A DNA stretch of 64,000 nt from UBA6623 sp965238125 (GTDB lineage Bacteria > Acidobacteriota > Terriglobia > Bryobacterales > UBA6623). Positions 1 to 9,738 of the stretch are shown piece after piece. The notes beneath the pieces are model-generated. The model saw only the letters and a list, made by a program, of their open reading frames with translations, was not told the origin of the DNA and did not search any database. The stretch lies in NCBI GenBank assembly GCA_965238125.1, contig OZ250179.1, positions 3,782,001-3,846,000 on the forward strand, read 5' to 3'. Made by a program: the position numbers and the translations under genes. Within the stretch, counting starts at the first letter, position 1, and every line of letters begins with the position of its first letter.

Positions 1-33
1 GTCGTTGCTTCGGCGTAGAATCGCTCAGCGCCG

Positions 34-348
34 CTACGGTTTCTTCTTAAACAGCGAGTCGAATTGACTGTGCACATCCCACCCTTGGCCACTCGATCGA
101 TTGACCAAATCGACCGACGCGCGGGGCTCAAAGTAGTGGCAAAAGTTCGCGCGATCTTTTTCGCCAACCCATTCCGCCTGGGTTTCCGCGCATTGATTGT
201 GCTTAGCGGGATCGAAAAAACGGCAGTTGCGACAGCAATGCAAATCCCCGTCGCACGATGCGCAGGTGTCTCGTCGGGTGATGCTTTGGCCCGGCAGCAG
301 GCGAACAGGCTGCCCGCAGCTATGGCACCTCAGCACGACATTGGTCAT
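34..348 (-). CDS. Small cysteine-rich, zinc-ribbon-like protein
   Basis: The product is 104 residues with a CxxC pair near the N-terminus (CHSCG), a CxxC pair around residue 30 (CASC), and further cysteines and histidines in CCRNC, NQC and FCHYF. This pattern suggests one or two structural zinc sites. No membrane segment or signal peptide is visible, so it is probably cytosolic. The ATG at 346-348 and the TAG at 34-36 are both inside the window. It is divergent from the lipoprotein gene that starts at 464. I do not recognise the family, and a role in nucleic-acid or protein binding would be only inference from the cysteine layout. Confidence 0.6.
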   Translation of the reverse strand: MTNVVLRCHSCGQPVRLLPGQSITRRDTCASCDGDLHCCRNCRFFDPAKHNQCAETQAEWVGEKDRANFCHYFEPRASVDLVNRSSGQGWDVHSQFDSLFKKKP

Positions 349-463
349 AATACGATCGAGAATACTCTAGTCGACAGGGTTGTTCAACGCGCCGACGGAT
401 GCGCCCTCGACGTTATCAAGACACGGCGGCAAAAATACAACAGCGAGACCGACGCATACACCT

Positions 464-1132
464 ATGACGCTCCGTACTCCACTTTCCTCTCCGCGCAATC
501 TCGGATTGTGCGTTGTCGCGGCACTGCTGTTGACCGCCGGGCTGTCGAGTTGCGGCGGCAAGATCCCGCCGACGAATTACTACGTGCTGGAATTGCCGTC
601 AGTCCCACGCGCTCAGGCGGAGGCTTTTCCCGCCACGGCGGTTGTGGCGCGCTTCCGGGCCTCGCAAATGCTCACGCAGGATCGGATCGTCTACCGACCC
701 GCCGCGGGCGAGGTGGGGTTCTACGAATACCACCGTTGGGCGGAGGACCCGCGGCAAACCATCACGTCCACTTTCATCGGTCGCCTGCAAGCACTGGGAA
801 CCTTTGCCACGGTCGTTCCCCTTGACGGCCGCACCAAAGCCGACTACATTCTTCAAGGACGTATCGAAAAGCTCGAGGAAGTCGACTACGGCGGCGGCGT
901 CTCGGTCCACGTGCGGCTGTCGGCGGAACTGGTTTCCTTCGATGACCGCAAGCTCATTTGGCAGGGCGTCACCGAGCAGAAAGGACAGGTCGGGGTGGGA
1001 GAAGTGAGCGCCGTTGTAGCGGAGATGAGTCGAGCGGTCCGCGCGGGACTCGACAAACTGACGGCCGAGCTGGACGGTTGGGTCAGAGCGAACGTATCTC
1101 CACCCGCTCGCGAAGAAGCTCGATCTCGCTGA
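464..1132 (+). CDS. ABC-type transport auxiliary lipoprotein (PqiC/LptE-like, ABC_trans_aux family)
   Basis: I chose the ATG at 464 because it gives a short basic N-terminus, a hydrophobic stretch and a lipobox ending LSSC around residue 27, as expected for an outer-membrane or periplasm-facing lipoprotein. A longer in-frame start at 380 would bury the signal peptide. Just after the cysteine, the NYYVLELP segment and the following beta-rich domain match the auxiliary component of Mla/Pqi-type lipid transporters. In that family the protein partners an MCE-domain permease system. No MCE, permease or ATPase gene is next to it here, so its partner lies outside the window. The 3' end overlaps the convergent kinase gene by 50 bases. 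Confidence 0.75.
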   Translation: MTLRTPLSSPRNLGLCVVAALLLTAGLSSCGGKIPPTNYYVLELPSVPRAQAEAFPATAVVARFRASQMLTQDRIVYRPAAGEVGFYEYHRWAEDPRQTITSTFIGRLQALGTFATVVPLDGRTKADYILQGRIEKLEEVDYGGGVSVHVRLSAELVSFDDRKLIWQGVTEQKGQVGVGEVSAVVAEMSRAVRAGLDKLTAELDGWVRANVSPPAREEARSR

Positions 1133-2009
1133 GCGGGGCGAACTCGAGCCCGGGTCTTCCCGCCGCGGCGGTCGCGGCCGCCACGGCCCACCGCAGCGCA
1201 TCGACGAACGATTCCCCTTGCGTGAGCGCCCAAACGTAGGTAGCGGCCAAGACGTCGCCCGCGCCGATCGGGCATCCTGTTTCAAGCGACGGCGGCACGG
1301 CGGCCAACAAACCCTCCTCCCAAGCCGCGATCACCCCTTGGCTTGCCAACGAGAGGAGAACTTTGTCAGAACCCATTTCACGGATCTCGCGGGCCGCCGC
1401 GGCGCTCTGGGCTTGAGAGAACAGCGCGCGGTCGAGCAGACGCTCGGCCTCGGGGCGGTTCGGCTTCGCCACGGCCGGATGGGCGGCGAGGCCAAGCAGC
1501 AGAGATTCGCCGCTCGAGTCGAGCAGCGTCGGCACCTGTTGCTCGGAAGCCAGGCGAATCATGCGGGCGAAGAAATCGGCGGGCACCCCCGGCGGACGGC
1601 TTCCGGTGAGCAGCAGCCAGTCGGCGTCCGGCAATTTTTCGGTCACGGCTTGCTCGATACTCCGCACGTCCTCGGCGTGCAAACGCTCACCGACTTGGTC
1701 GACCTTGATGGTCAGACCCTGGCGGTCGTTGACCGCGAAATTGCGGCGTGTCTCGCCGGCGACGGGAATCAGAGTTCGCTCGATGCCGGCTTGGTCCAGC
1801 AAGCGCTCGAAGCGTTGGCCGCGCTCGCCGCCGCATGTTGCTATCGCGTGCACCTTCCCTCCATAGGCATGGATCACATGCGCCGCGTTGACCCCCTTGC
1901 CGCCGGCGTGTTCCTGTTCGGCAAGGACAAAACTGTGGTCGTCGTAGACGATGCGTTCCGTCGTCAAAGTGACGTCGATCGACGGATTCAGAGTGAGCGT
2001 AACGATCAT
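1083..2009 (-). CDS. PfkB-family 1-phosphofructokinase / hexose-phosphate kinase (LacC-FruK type)
   Basis: The 308-residue product belongs to the ribokinase-like fold that phosphorylates sugar phosphates with ATP, for example fructose 1-phosphate or tagatose 6-phosphate. Visible features are the N-terminal TLTLNPSID signature, GGKGVN at residues 36-41 in the substrate lid region, and the C-terminal GAGD at 249-252 whose aspartate is the catalytic base. I chose the ATG at 2007-2009. An upstream ATG at 2037-2039 would add ten residues, and the two starts lie in a 10-bp direct repeat (2001-2010 and 2031-2040). The exact sugar substrate cannot be read from sequence. The gene stands alone and is divergent from the glycosyltransferase. 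Confidence 0.85.
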   Translation of the reverse strand: MIVTLTLNPSIDVTLTTERIVYDDHSFVLAEQEHAGGKGVNAAHVIHAYGGKVHAIATCGGERGQRFERLLDQAGIERTLIPVAGETRRNFAVNDRQGLTIKVDQVGERLHAEDVRSIEQAVTEKLPDADWLLLTGSRPPGVPADFFARMIRLASEQQVPTLLDSSGESLLLGLAAHPAVAKPNRPEAERLLDRALFSQAQSAAAAREIREMGSDKVLLSLASQGVIAAWEEGLLAAVPPSLETGCPIGAGDVLAATYVWALTQGESFVDALRWAVAAATAAAGRPGLEFAPLSEIELLRERVEIRSL

Positions 2010-2062
2010 GGCCGACAGTTCGCAAACGGGAACGATCATGATAGCGGAGACGGGAAAGACGG

Positions 2063-2068
2063 TATAAT
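2063..2068 (+). promoter_or_regulatory. Candidate -10 box (TATAAT) for the glycosyltransferase gene
   Basis: A perfect TATAAT lies 24 bases before the TTG start of the GT2 gene in the 83-bp divergent spacer. I see no good -35 hexamer 16-18 bases upstream. The predicted transcript would have only a short leader. Confidence 0.45.
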
Positions 2069-2092
2069 TTCTCTTTCGGAACGGACCCTGAC

Positions 2093-2833
2093 TTGTCGCC
2101 CTCCCTTTCTGTGGTCATCCCTTCGTACAACGAAGAAAAACGGTTGCCTCCAACCCTGGAGCGGGTAGCGGAGTACCTTCGAGCCGGAGCTTATCGAGAA
2201 GCCGAAATTTTGGTTGTTAACGACGGCTCCTCGGACCGAACGGCGGAGGTCGCTCGCGAAGTGGGGTCGAAACTCGAGGGCGAGGGTCTGCAAATCCGCG
2301 TTCTCGACAACCCGGGCAACCGCGGGAAGGGTTACAGCGTGCGCCACGGCGCCCGGAAGGCATCGGGAGAATGGGTGCTTTTTTCGGACGCCGACCTGTC
2401 GGCCCCGATCGAAGAATGCGATAAGTTGTTCGCGGCGGTTGCCGACGGCCGCTTCGAGGGAGCGATCGGCTCGCGGGCTCTGGATCGTTCGCTCATCGGC
2501 GTCCACCAACCGATGTTCCGTGAAGCGATGGGGCGCGTCTTCAATGTTGTCGTGCGGCTGATCGCGGGCCTTTCTTTCGCCGACACGCAATGCGGCTTTA
2601 AACTATTCTCGCGGCGAGCCGCCGCGCGAATCTTTGCCGCGCAACGCTTGGAGCGCTTCGGATTTGATGTGGAGATCCTTTATTTGGCCCGAAAGTTCGG
2701 CTTCCCGGTCGCCGAAGTGCCCGTCCGCTGGGATGACGTGGAAGGAACGAAAGTGGCGGCCTTTTCGGGGGCCGACGCGTTTCTCGACATCCTGCGTGTC
2801 CGCCGCAACGACCGGCTCGGCAAATACGATTAG
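2093..2833 (+). CDS. Family 2 glycosyltransferase, dolichyl-phosphate glucose synthase-like
   Basis: The 246-residue GT-A protein starts with TTG at 2093 (MSPSLSVVIPSYNE), placed directly downstream of a TATAAT box. The nucleotide-binding segment VNDGSSDRT is at residues 42-50, the lid segment GNRGKGYSVRHG at 75-86 and the metal-binding DADLS at 99-103. The DTQCGFKLF segment is typical of polyprenyl-phosphate hexose synthases. No transmembrane C-terminal domain is present, so it is a soluble or peripheral form. It probably transfers a sugar from a nucleotide donor to a lipid phosphate on the cytoplasmic face. The downstream HD-GYP reading frame overlaps its last 38 bases. Confidence 0.85.
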   Translation: MSPSLSVVIPSYNEEKRLPPTLERVAEYLRAGAYREAEILVVNDGSSDRTAEVAREVGSKLEGEGLQIRVLDNPGNRGKGYSVRHGARKASGEWVLFSDADLSAPIEECDKLFAAVADGRFEGAIGSRALDRSLIGVHQPMFREAMGRVFNVVVRLIAGLSFADTQCGFKLFSRRAAARIFAAQRLERFGFDVEILYLARKFGFPVAEVPVRWDDVEGTKVAAFSGADAFLDILRVRRNDRLGKYD

Positions 2834-3503
2834 CTCGACGCCCGAGGCATCGAATGATCATGCCGCCCTGCAAAAAGCCTTGGGGAACTATCTGGCCGGC
2901 GAGGGGCAGGGGGCGCTGTCGACCGAGCAGGTTCTAAAGACTTTCGAAACGCTGGTTTTGCGTCGCCATGAAACCCTGCAACACTCGCGGCGCGTCGCCG
3001 AGTATTCCCAGTTGGTCGGGGTCGAGGCGAAATTCAGCGAAGCCGAACTGAATGACCTGCGCCTCGGGGCGCTCTTGCCCGACATTGGGAAGATTGCGAT
3101 TCCCCACAACGTTCTAATGAAACCCGGCCCCCTCGATGAGGATGAATGGGCCGTGATGCGGCTGCATCCGCGGATCGGGTGGGAGTTGCTCTCTCCGTTC
3201 GAGGAGTTGGCCGGGGCTTCCGAGATCGTTCACCACCACCACGAAGCCTTCAACGGCAAGGGACACCCGAAGGGGCTGAGTGGGGAAGATATCCCCGCCG
3301 GAGCCAGAGTGTTCTCTCTCGTCGACACGTTGGACGCTATCGTCTCGGACCGACCCTACCGCGCCGGGCGGCCGGTTCGGGTGGCGCGGGAAATCATCAA
3401 CTCGGAAAGCGGCGAGCAGTTCGACCCCTATTTGGTGGAAGCCTTTGGATGCGTTCCCGACGAGTTGCTCGAGCAATTTCGCTCCCGCTACCCCGACGAA
3501 TAG
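2796..3503 (+). CDS. HD-GYP-like phosphodiesterase domain protein with altered HD motif
   Basis: The domain matches HD-GYP/HD-hydrolase proteins: LQHSRRVAEYS at residues 61-71, a KPGPL turn at 109-113, the histidine cluster VHHHHE at 145-150, and GKGHPKGL where the family usually has GYPxGL. The expected His-Asp pair of the HD motif reads Pro-Asp here (LLPDIGKI at 93-100; codon CCC), so one metal ligand is missing. This suggests an inactive or altered enzyme, perhaps a regulatory or binding protein. The N-terminal start is uncertain: GTG at 2796 is the most upstream sensible start, overlaps the glycosyltransferase gene and gives 235 residues. A later non-ATG start is possible. Confidence 0.75.
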   Translation: MSAATTGSANTISSTPEASNDHAALQKALGNYLAGEGQGALSTEQVLKTFETLVLRRHETLQHSRRVAEYSQLVGVEAKFSEAELNDLRLGALLPDIGKIAIPHNVLMKPGPLDEDEWAVMRLHPRIGWELLSPFEELAGASEIVHHHHEAFNGKGHPKGLSGEDIPAGARVFSLVDTLDAIVSDRPYRAGRPVRVAREIINSESGEQFDPYLVEAFGCVPDELLEQFRSRYPDE

Positions 3504-3526
3504 CCGGACCCAAGACCGGCGCAGCT

Positions 3527-3558
3527 AAAAAAGAGGGTCGGGATCTCTCCCGGCCCTC
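3527..3558 (-). terminator. Rho-independent terminator for groES-groEL
   Basis: On the minus strand an 11-bp stem (3533-3543 with 3548-3558, one G-T wobble) and a 4-base loop are followed by six T residues (3527-3532). It sits 48 bases past the groEL stop codon. Confidence 0.75.
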
Positions 3559-3605
3559 AAGGCTAACCTTCCCGCCGCGGGTTTAGCGCGGCGGAGGATG
3601 CGTGA

Positions 3606-5225
<1,620 letters not shown>

Positions 5226-5241
5226 AATTGTTCGTCCCTCC

Positions 5242-5556
5242 TTAAGCCGCTTTCTCCGAGCTTTCTTTGTCTTCGAGGATGGCGAGAACTTCGTCCTCGC
5301 GGAAGATCAAGTAATCACTGTTGTCGATCTTGACCTCGGTCCCCGCATATTTCGCGAAAAGGATGCGATCCCCCGCTTTCACGTCCAGAGGGGCGATGCT
5401 GCCGTCCTCTTGGCGCTTGCCGTTACCCACGGCAATGACCTTCCCCTGTTGGGGCTTTTCCTTGGCCGAATCGGGGATAATGATCCCGCCCTTGACTTGC
5501 GCTTCTTCTTCAACGCGCTCGACCAGGATGCGATCGTGCAACGGTCGTAGTTTCAT
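5242..5556 (-). CDS. groS: Co-chaperonin GroES (10 kDa subunit)
   Basis: The 104-residue product has the GroES fold: MKLRPLHDRILVER at the start, a mobile-loop region with KGGIIIPD (residues 23-30), and the C-terminal VKIDNSDYLIFREDEVLAIL-like strand. It caps the GroEL ring during ATP-driven folding. It is the first gene of the groES-groEL operon. A good ribosome binding site (aggaggaa on the minus strand) lies just upstream of the ATG. The leader before it is about 220 bases from the predicted promoter at 5781-5809. Confidence 0.97.
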   Translation of the reverse strand: MKLRPLHDRILVERVEEEAQVKGGIIIPDSAKEKPQQGKVIAVGNGKRQEDGSIAPLDVKAGDRILFAKYAGTEVKIDNSDYLIFREDEVLAILEDKESSEKAA

Positions 5557-5780
5557 TCCTGTTTCCTCCTAATCAACATTCAAAACTCACGGTATCTCCC
5601 GGCACGAACCGTTCGGAACCTTCCGTCCGCCACAGTACCGTAGCGTTCGTTTCAAGCTGCTTGGAAAGATCGCCTGCCGAAGATGACGTCGTGTATTTCC
5701 TGGCATTCCGCGAGAATCGCCCTCGATCTCGTCCGGAAAACACGGGTGTCCGCCGTAAGCGGCACTCCCATTTGATCCTA

Positions 5781-5809
5781 AGCATAACACAGGAAATCCC
5801 TGTGCGCAA
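5781..5809 (-). promoter_or_regulatory. Predicted groES-groEL promoter with an operator-like palindrome in its spacer
   Basis: On the minus strand TTGCGC (5804-5809) and TATGCT (5781-5786) are separated by exactly 17 bases. The spacer contains a perfect 6-bp inverted repeat with a 5-base gap (5788-5793 and 5799-5804). No CIRCE element (the 9-9-9 inverted repeat bound by HrcA) is visible between here and groES, so control by a different regulator is possible. The region 5557-6015 otherwise holds no supportable gene. Confidence 0.55.
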
Positions 5810-6015
5810 CCAAACTTTAGCGCGACCCACTAAGATTTTATGCAGACCATTGATGCATTCCCGATCCCCTGTCACGAAGGTCCGTGGACCCGGACAGCAC
5901 CCTGGGATGTCATCGTCACGCTGTCGAGAAGTTGGGCAGCGCCGCGCGAGTCGGCCCGGCTCGGATCTTAGTTGGAACCGGTTGCCGGTTCGACCGAAGC
6001 GTAGCGACCGCGCGG

Positions 6016-6792
6016 CTACACGTGCCCGAAGACCGGCTCTTCTTCGCGTGGCGTCGGCGCGGCCCCCACGAGCACGTCGCGCACTTGGTGAATCACCGCT
6101 CGTTTTTCGCGGTTGCGCAGGGAACGCCGATTCACCAGCAGCCGTGCGGTCGAGTTCGGCAACAGCTTCCCGATGATCTTGAGGCCGTTGGCCCGAAGAG
6201 TGCGCCCGGTTTCGGTGTTGTCAATGATGGCATCGCCGTCTTCCGGCGGCTTCGACTCGGTCGCCCCGAAAGAGTGGAAAATCGCCACCGGCGATGAGGC
6301 GCGCCGCTCGACGTGCAGACGCGAATAGGGCGTATAGAGCGAGGGCTCCAGATCGGTGTGCTTGCGCACCAGCGCCTCGGTGAGATTGAGATACTCGGTC
6401 CAAATTCGTAACGGGTGCGTGCCGGTCGAGTTCACGAACTTCTCGAAAAGCTGCTCGGCGTTGTTGACGTCTTCCCAGGTTTCAGGTACTGCCAGCACGA
6501 TATCGACACGCCCCACGCCCAAGTCAAGCAGCTCGGTGACGTTCGAGGCGCATTCGCTTTCCAGATACCAGTCGAGTCCCGAGATGCCGATGTCGTAGAA
6601 ACCGGCCGCGATCATATAGGGGATTTCCTGCGGCCTGAGCACCTTGCCGGAAACGCCCGCAATATCGACTTGCGGACGGTAGCCTCGGCTGCCGTCGGCA
6701 TAGCCGGTGATCCCCAGTCCGGCGCGTTCAAAGAACGCGGACATCTTCTTTTCAAGGCTTCCCTTGGGAATGGCGAATTTGACCTGCGTCAT
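6016..6792 (-). CDS. hisG: ATP phosphoribosyltransferase
   Basis: This is the first enzyme of histidine biosynthesis, joining ATP and PRPP. The 258-residue product starts MTQVKFAIPKGSLE, the usual HisG N-terminus, and keeps DIGISGLDWYLE (around residues 62-73) and the DNTETGRTLRANGL segment that contacts the substrate phosphate. I chose the ATG at 6792; a more upstream ATG at 6828 adds a non-conserved basic tail. The length lies between short HisG, which needs HisZ, and long HisG with a full ACT-like regulatory domain, so its allosteric mode is unclear. It follows pyk in the same direction after 97 bases. No other his genes are nearby. Confidence 0.85.
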   Translation of the reverse strand: MTQVKFAIPKGSLEKKMSAFFERAGLGITGYADGSRGYRPQVDIAGVSGKVLRPQEIPYMIAAGFYDIGISGLDWYLESECASNVTELLDLGVGRVDIVLAVPETWEDVNNAEQLFEKFVNSTGTHPLRIWTEYLNLTEALVRKHTDLEPSLYTPYSRLHVERRASSPVAIFHSFGATESKPPEDGDAIIDNTETGRTLRANGLKIIGKLLPNSTARLLVNRRSLRNREKRAVIHQVRDVLVGAAPTPREEEPVFGHV

Positions 6793-6889
6793 GACTGTTT
6801 TTCTTCGTTTTACTGTAGCGGGTTGCACACAACGCGCGGAAACTCGGGCGGTCGACCCGGGGCGCCGACGGATTGGGCCCTCGCCGCTG

Positions 6890-8341
6890 TCACATGTCCG
6901 CGGTCTTCGAGCCCGCCACGATGTCCCCGATCCGATGCAGCTTGATCAAATCGGTCTTGCCCGCGATCTGAAACGGCGTCCCCGCCACCACCAAGATTAA
7001 GTCGCCATGCTCCACCCAACCCATCTTCACCAGCAGCGCCTGTGCTTTCGCCACCAGCGCGTCCAAGTCGCGAACCTGTTCGAGCTGCTTGGCTCGCACG
7101 CCCCAAAGCAATTTCATGCGGCGGCAAATCGCCTCGTGGCGAGAAAGCCCCAAAACCGAGCAGCGCGGTCTGCATTTCGACACCAAGCGAGCCGTGTAGC
7201 CGCTTTCGGTATAGACGACGATGTACTTTGCTCCGAGGTCCTCGGCGAGAAACGTCGCGTTGCGGGCCACCGCTTCCGACAAATCGTCGCTGTCGGAGGC
7301 GGTCTGTCCGCCCCGGCGGTTCGGCAGCGGCGCGGAGGCTTCGGCGGTTTCGATGATGCGGCTCATCATCCGCACCGCCTCCACCGGGTACCGGCCGGCC
7401 GCCGTTTCGCCGGAAAGCATCAAGGCGTCGGAGCCGTCGAAGACGGCATTAGCCACGTCGCTGGCCTCGGCCCGGGTCGGCGCCGGCCGATCGATCATCG
7501 ATTGCAACATCTGTGTCGCGGTGATGGCGGGTTTTTTGGCCAACCGCGCTTTCTCGATGATTCTCTTTTGCTCGATCGGCACTCGCCACGGGGAAAGCTC
7601 GACCCCCAGATCGCCGCGCGCGATCATCACACCGTCGGAAGAATCCAAGATTTCATCGATCGCTTCAATCGCCTGAGGTTTCTCTATTTTCGCGATGACA
7701 TGCGCCGGCGATTGGGCGGCCGCGATGAGTTTTTTCAGCTTGCGAACATCGCTTGCCGATCGCACGAAGGAGAGGGCCACGTAATCGACCCCTTGTTCGA
7801 GGGCGAATGCAAGATCCCGCTTGTCTTTCGCTGTCAGGGACGTCAAGCCCAGCCCGGCGCCCGGCACATTGACCCCCTTGCGCTCGGCCAGCAAGCCGCC
7901 GTGGACGACTTCGGTAACCAGGTCACGGCCTTCAACACGGCTGACGCGCAACTCAATCGCGCCGTCGTCGATCAAGACGCGGTCGCCTTTGCGAAGTTCC
8001 TTGGCCAATTTCGGATAATCAACCGACACGGCGGTGCGGTCGCCGGTGACCCCGGCGGCGCAAAGGCGAAACGTCGCGCCCTTTGACAGCTCGACCGGGC
8101 CACCTCCGACGAGGTGTCCGGTGCGGATCTTCGGCCCTTGTAGATCGGCCAAAATAGGCAGGAAGCGACGCCGCTTTTTCGAAACGCGGCCTATGTTGGC
8201 GATTGCTTTCGCGTGGTCTTGATGAGTTCCGTGCGAGAAGTTGAGCCGAGCCGCGCTCATCCCGGCATCGAGCAACTCGTCGATCACGGCGGTGGTGCTC
8301 GAGGAGGGCCCCAGAGTGCAAACAATTTTGGTACCGTGCAT
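6890..8341 (-). CDS. pyk: Pyruvate kinase
   Basis: The 483-residue enzyme makes ATP and pyruvate from phosphoenolpyruvate in the last step of glycolysis. The start MHGTKIVCTLGPSS is the standard N-terminus and has an AGGAG ribosome binding site, so I use the ATG at 8341 and not upstream extensions. The signature AKIEKPQAI near residue 210, DGVMIARGDLGVE, and the GSDALMLSGETAAGRYPVE active-site helix are all present. The C-terminal domain (ARLVSKCRP and following) is complete. Length is normal. It lies upstream of hisG. Confidence 0.95.
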   Translation of the reverse strand: MHGTKIVCTLGPSSSTTAVIDELLDAGMSAARLNFSHGTHQDHAKAIANIGRVSKKRRRFLPILADLQGPKIRTGHLVGGGPVELSKGATFRLCAAGVTGDRTAVSVDYPKLAKELRKGDRVLIDDGAIELRVSRVEGRDLVTEVVHGGLLAERKGVNVPGAGLGLTSLTAKDKRDLAFALEQGVDYVALSFVRSASDVRKLKKLIAAAQSPAHVIAKIEKPQAIEAIDEILDSSDGVMIARGDLGVELSPWRVPIEQKRIIEKARLAKKPAITATQMLQSMIDRPAPTRAEASDVANAVFDGSDALMLSGETAAGRYPVEAVRMMSRIIETAEASAPLPNRRGGQTASDSDDLSEAVARNATFLAEDLGAKYIVVYTESGYTARLVSKCRPRCSVLGLSRHEAICRRMKLLWGVRAKQLEQVRDLDALVAKAQALLVKMGWVEHGDLILVVAGTPFQIAGKTDLIKLHRIGDIVAGSKTADM

Positions 8342-8597
8342 AAAGCTCCTAACGGGTGATTCCCACGCTTTCCGCATTCTTTCACACCCAGGGCATCGGA
8401 GCCCTCGGGGAAAGCGACGGGGGGCCGCCCGCTGAGGCGATCGCAGCCGGGGGCCTCCCGGACCAGCGGCGAGAACCGTCGAAGGTAACGGGGGCTCCGG
8501 CTCAATCCGCTGGGGGTGATGGAAGATGCTACACTGACGGAAATAGAGAACGGTCGTGCAATGCGGTACGACTCGCAAACCACAGAAAACAAAGGAT

Positions 8598-8674
8598 CGG
8601 GGCGTAGCGCAGCCTGGTAGCGCGCTTGCTTCGGGAGCAAGAGGTCCGGAGTTCGAATCTCCGCGCCCCGACCA
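8598..8674 (+). tRNA. tRNA-Pro (anticodon CGG)
   Basis: The 7-bp acceptor stem pairs 8598-8604 with 8664-8670. The anticodon stem is 8625-8629 with 8637-8641, the 7-base loop is 8630-8636, and the CGG anticodon is at 8632-8634. The T-arm carries gttcgaatc. The CCA end (8672-8674) is encoded. Confidence 0.97.
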
Positions 8675-8732
8675 AGGTTTTCAGCCACTTCATGATAGCG
8701 AGGTCCGCTATCTCGTCAAGGTGAAACCCCAC

Positions 8733-8855
8733 ATGTCCGAGGACGAACTCGATCAGATGTTCGACAAAGCCGAATCTCGGGCCAACTACCTCAATGTGTT
8801 CTGGGATCCAATGCGGGTTCGGCGGGAGACGCAACTTCAACCGATCAGTGAATGA
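8733..8855 (+). CDS. Possible 40-residue small protein, unrecognised
   Basis: An ATG at 8733 opens a 40-residue frame rich in acidic residues at the start (MSEDELDQMF) and basic at the end. It lies just downstream of the tRNA gene. No ribosome binding site is convincing and no family is recognised, so this may be chance. Confidence 0.25.
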   Translation: MSEDELDQMFDKAESRANYLNVFWDPMRVRRETQLQPISE

Positions 8856-9339
8856 GCGGTTGAACCGAAAAAATCACGGTGGGCGGGTCCAAACCTGCCG
8901 CCAGCCCATGGCCCCTACCGCAGGCCCAGCCCTAAAAGCGAGCGGAGCGGACGACTCCCTTCATTTGAGCCGTACCGGCCGGCGGGTCCCCGACAGGAAT
9001 TTCATTCGTAAAGTGAAATTGCGATTTTGAGCAATTTGTCCGAGGACATTTCTCCGCTCGCAATCAAGTAGAACATCTCGGCGTCTTGCCAGGTCACGAC
9101 AGAGGGGTTCCGCCCGTCGATGTCGTCGGGCGGCGGTTCCGGTCCTAGCTCGTACACTCGGGCCTCGTGGCCCGTGATCCGAACCTCGCGCGGCGCATCG
9201 CCATACCGCACTTTCAGCGCGTGGTGCTGGGTCTCGCTTGCGCCGGGTGCGCGACATAAATGTGGGAGCTTGTGGGGTTGTCTTTTTTTGTGGCGTTTTT
9301 CCTTGCGTATGTATACGCTAGGTAATAAGGAGGTGCCCC

Positions 9340-9738
9340 GTGCCCCAATCTCTCGCTGCCCTCGAACGACAACGTGCCGCGATTCTCTCCGAGATCCTCC
9401 ACTTAGGAGACTTTCGCAGCGGCTCGATTACCGCCACCCGCGGCCGCTGCGGCAAACCGAATTGCCGCTGCCACCAACCCGACCAACCGCCCCATGGTCC
9501 GCATTTCCGCCTCACCAAAAAAGTGAGCGGCAAGACCGTGACTGAGACCTTCTCTTCGCCCGCGGATCGCCGCAAGGCCGAACGCCAGGTGGCCGAGTTT
9601 CATCGCTTCCAACAACTCAGCCGGCAATTGCTCGATGTCAACGAAAGCATTTGCCGTCTGCGACCCGCCGCAGACACCCCGAAGCCCCAGGAAAAAAAAC
9701 GGCCGAAACCATCCGCCACGAAGTCGCCCAAGAAGTGA
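9340..9738 (+). CDS. ISKra4-type orfA, DUF6788-like protein
   Basis: The 132-residue basic protein carries a CGKPNCRCH cysteine motif (around residues 37-45), resembling the small proteins (DUF6788) that accompany ISKra4-group transposases. It overlaps the transposase frame. A run of eight A residues at 9692-9699 near its 3' end reads GAA AAA AAA in its frame and would allow a -1 slip into orfB, making a fusion of about 570 residues. The role of this domain is not established; the cysteines suggest zinc and DNA binding. Confidence 0.75.
   Translation: MPQSLAALERQRAAILSEILHLGDFRSGSITATRGRCGKPNCRCHQPDQPPHGPHFRLTKKVSGKTVTETFSSPADRRKAERQVAEFHRFQQLSRQLLDVNESICRLRPAADTPKPQEKKRPKPSATKSPKK

Noticed and set aside
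5573..5875. 100-codon minus-strand frame upstream of groES
   Set aside because: Overlaps the predicted promoter and leader; no recognisable protein features.
5557..6015. CIRCE element for HrcA control
   Set aside because: A partial gcactc half-site is present but no matching half at the required 9-base spacing.
8556..8855. 99-codon frame running through tRNA-Pro
   Set aside because: Its first half is the tRNA gene; only the distal 40 codons could be coding, listed with low confidence.
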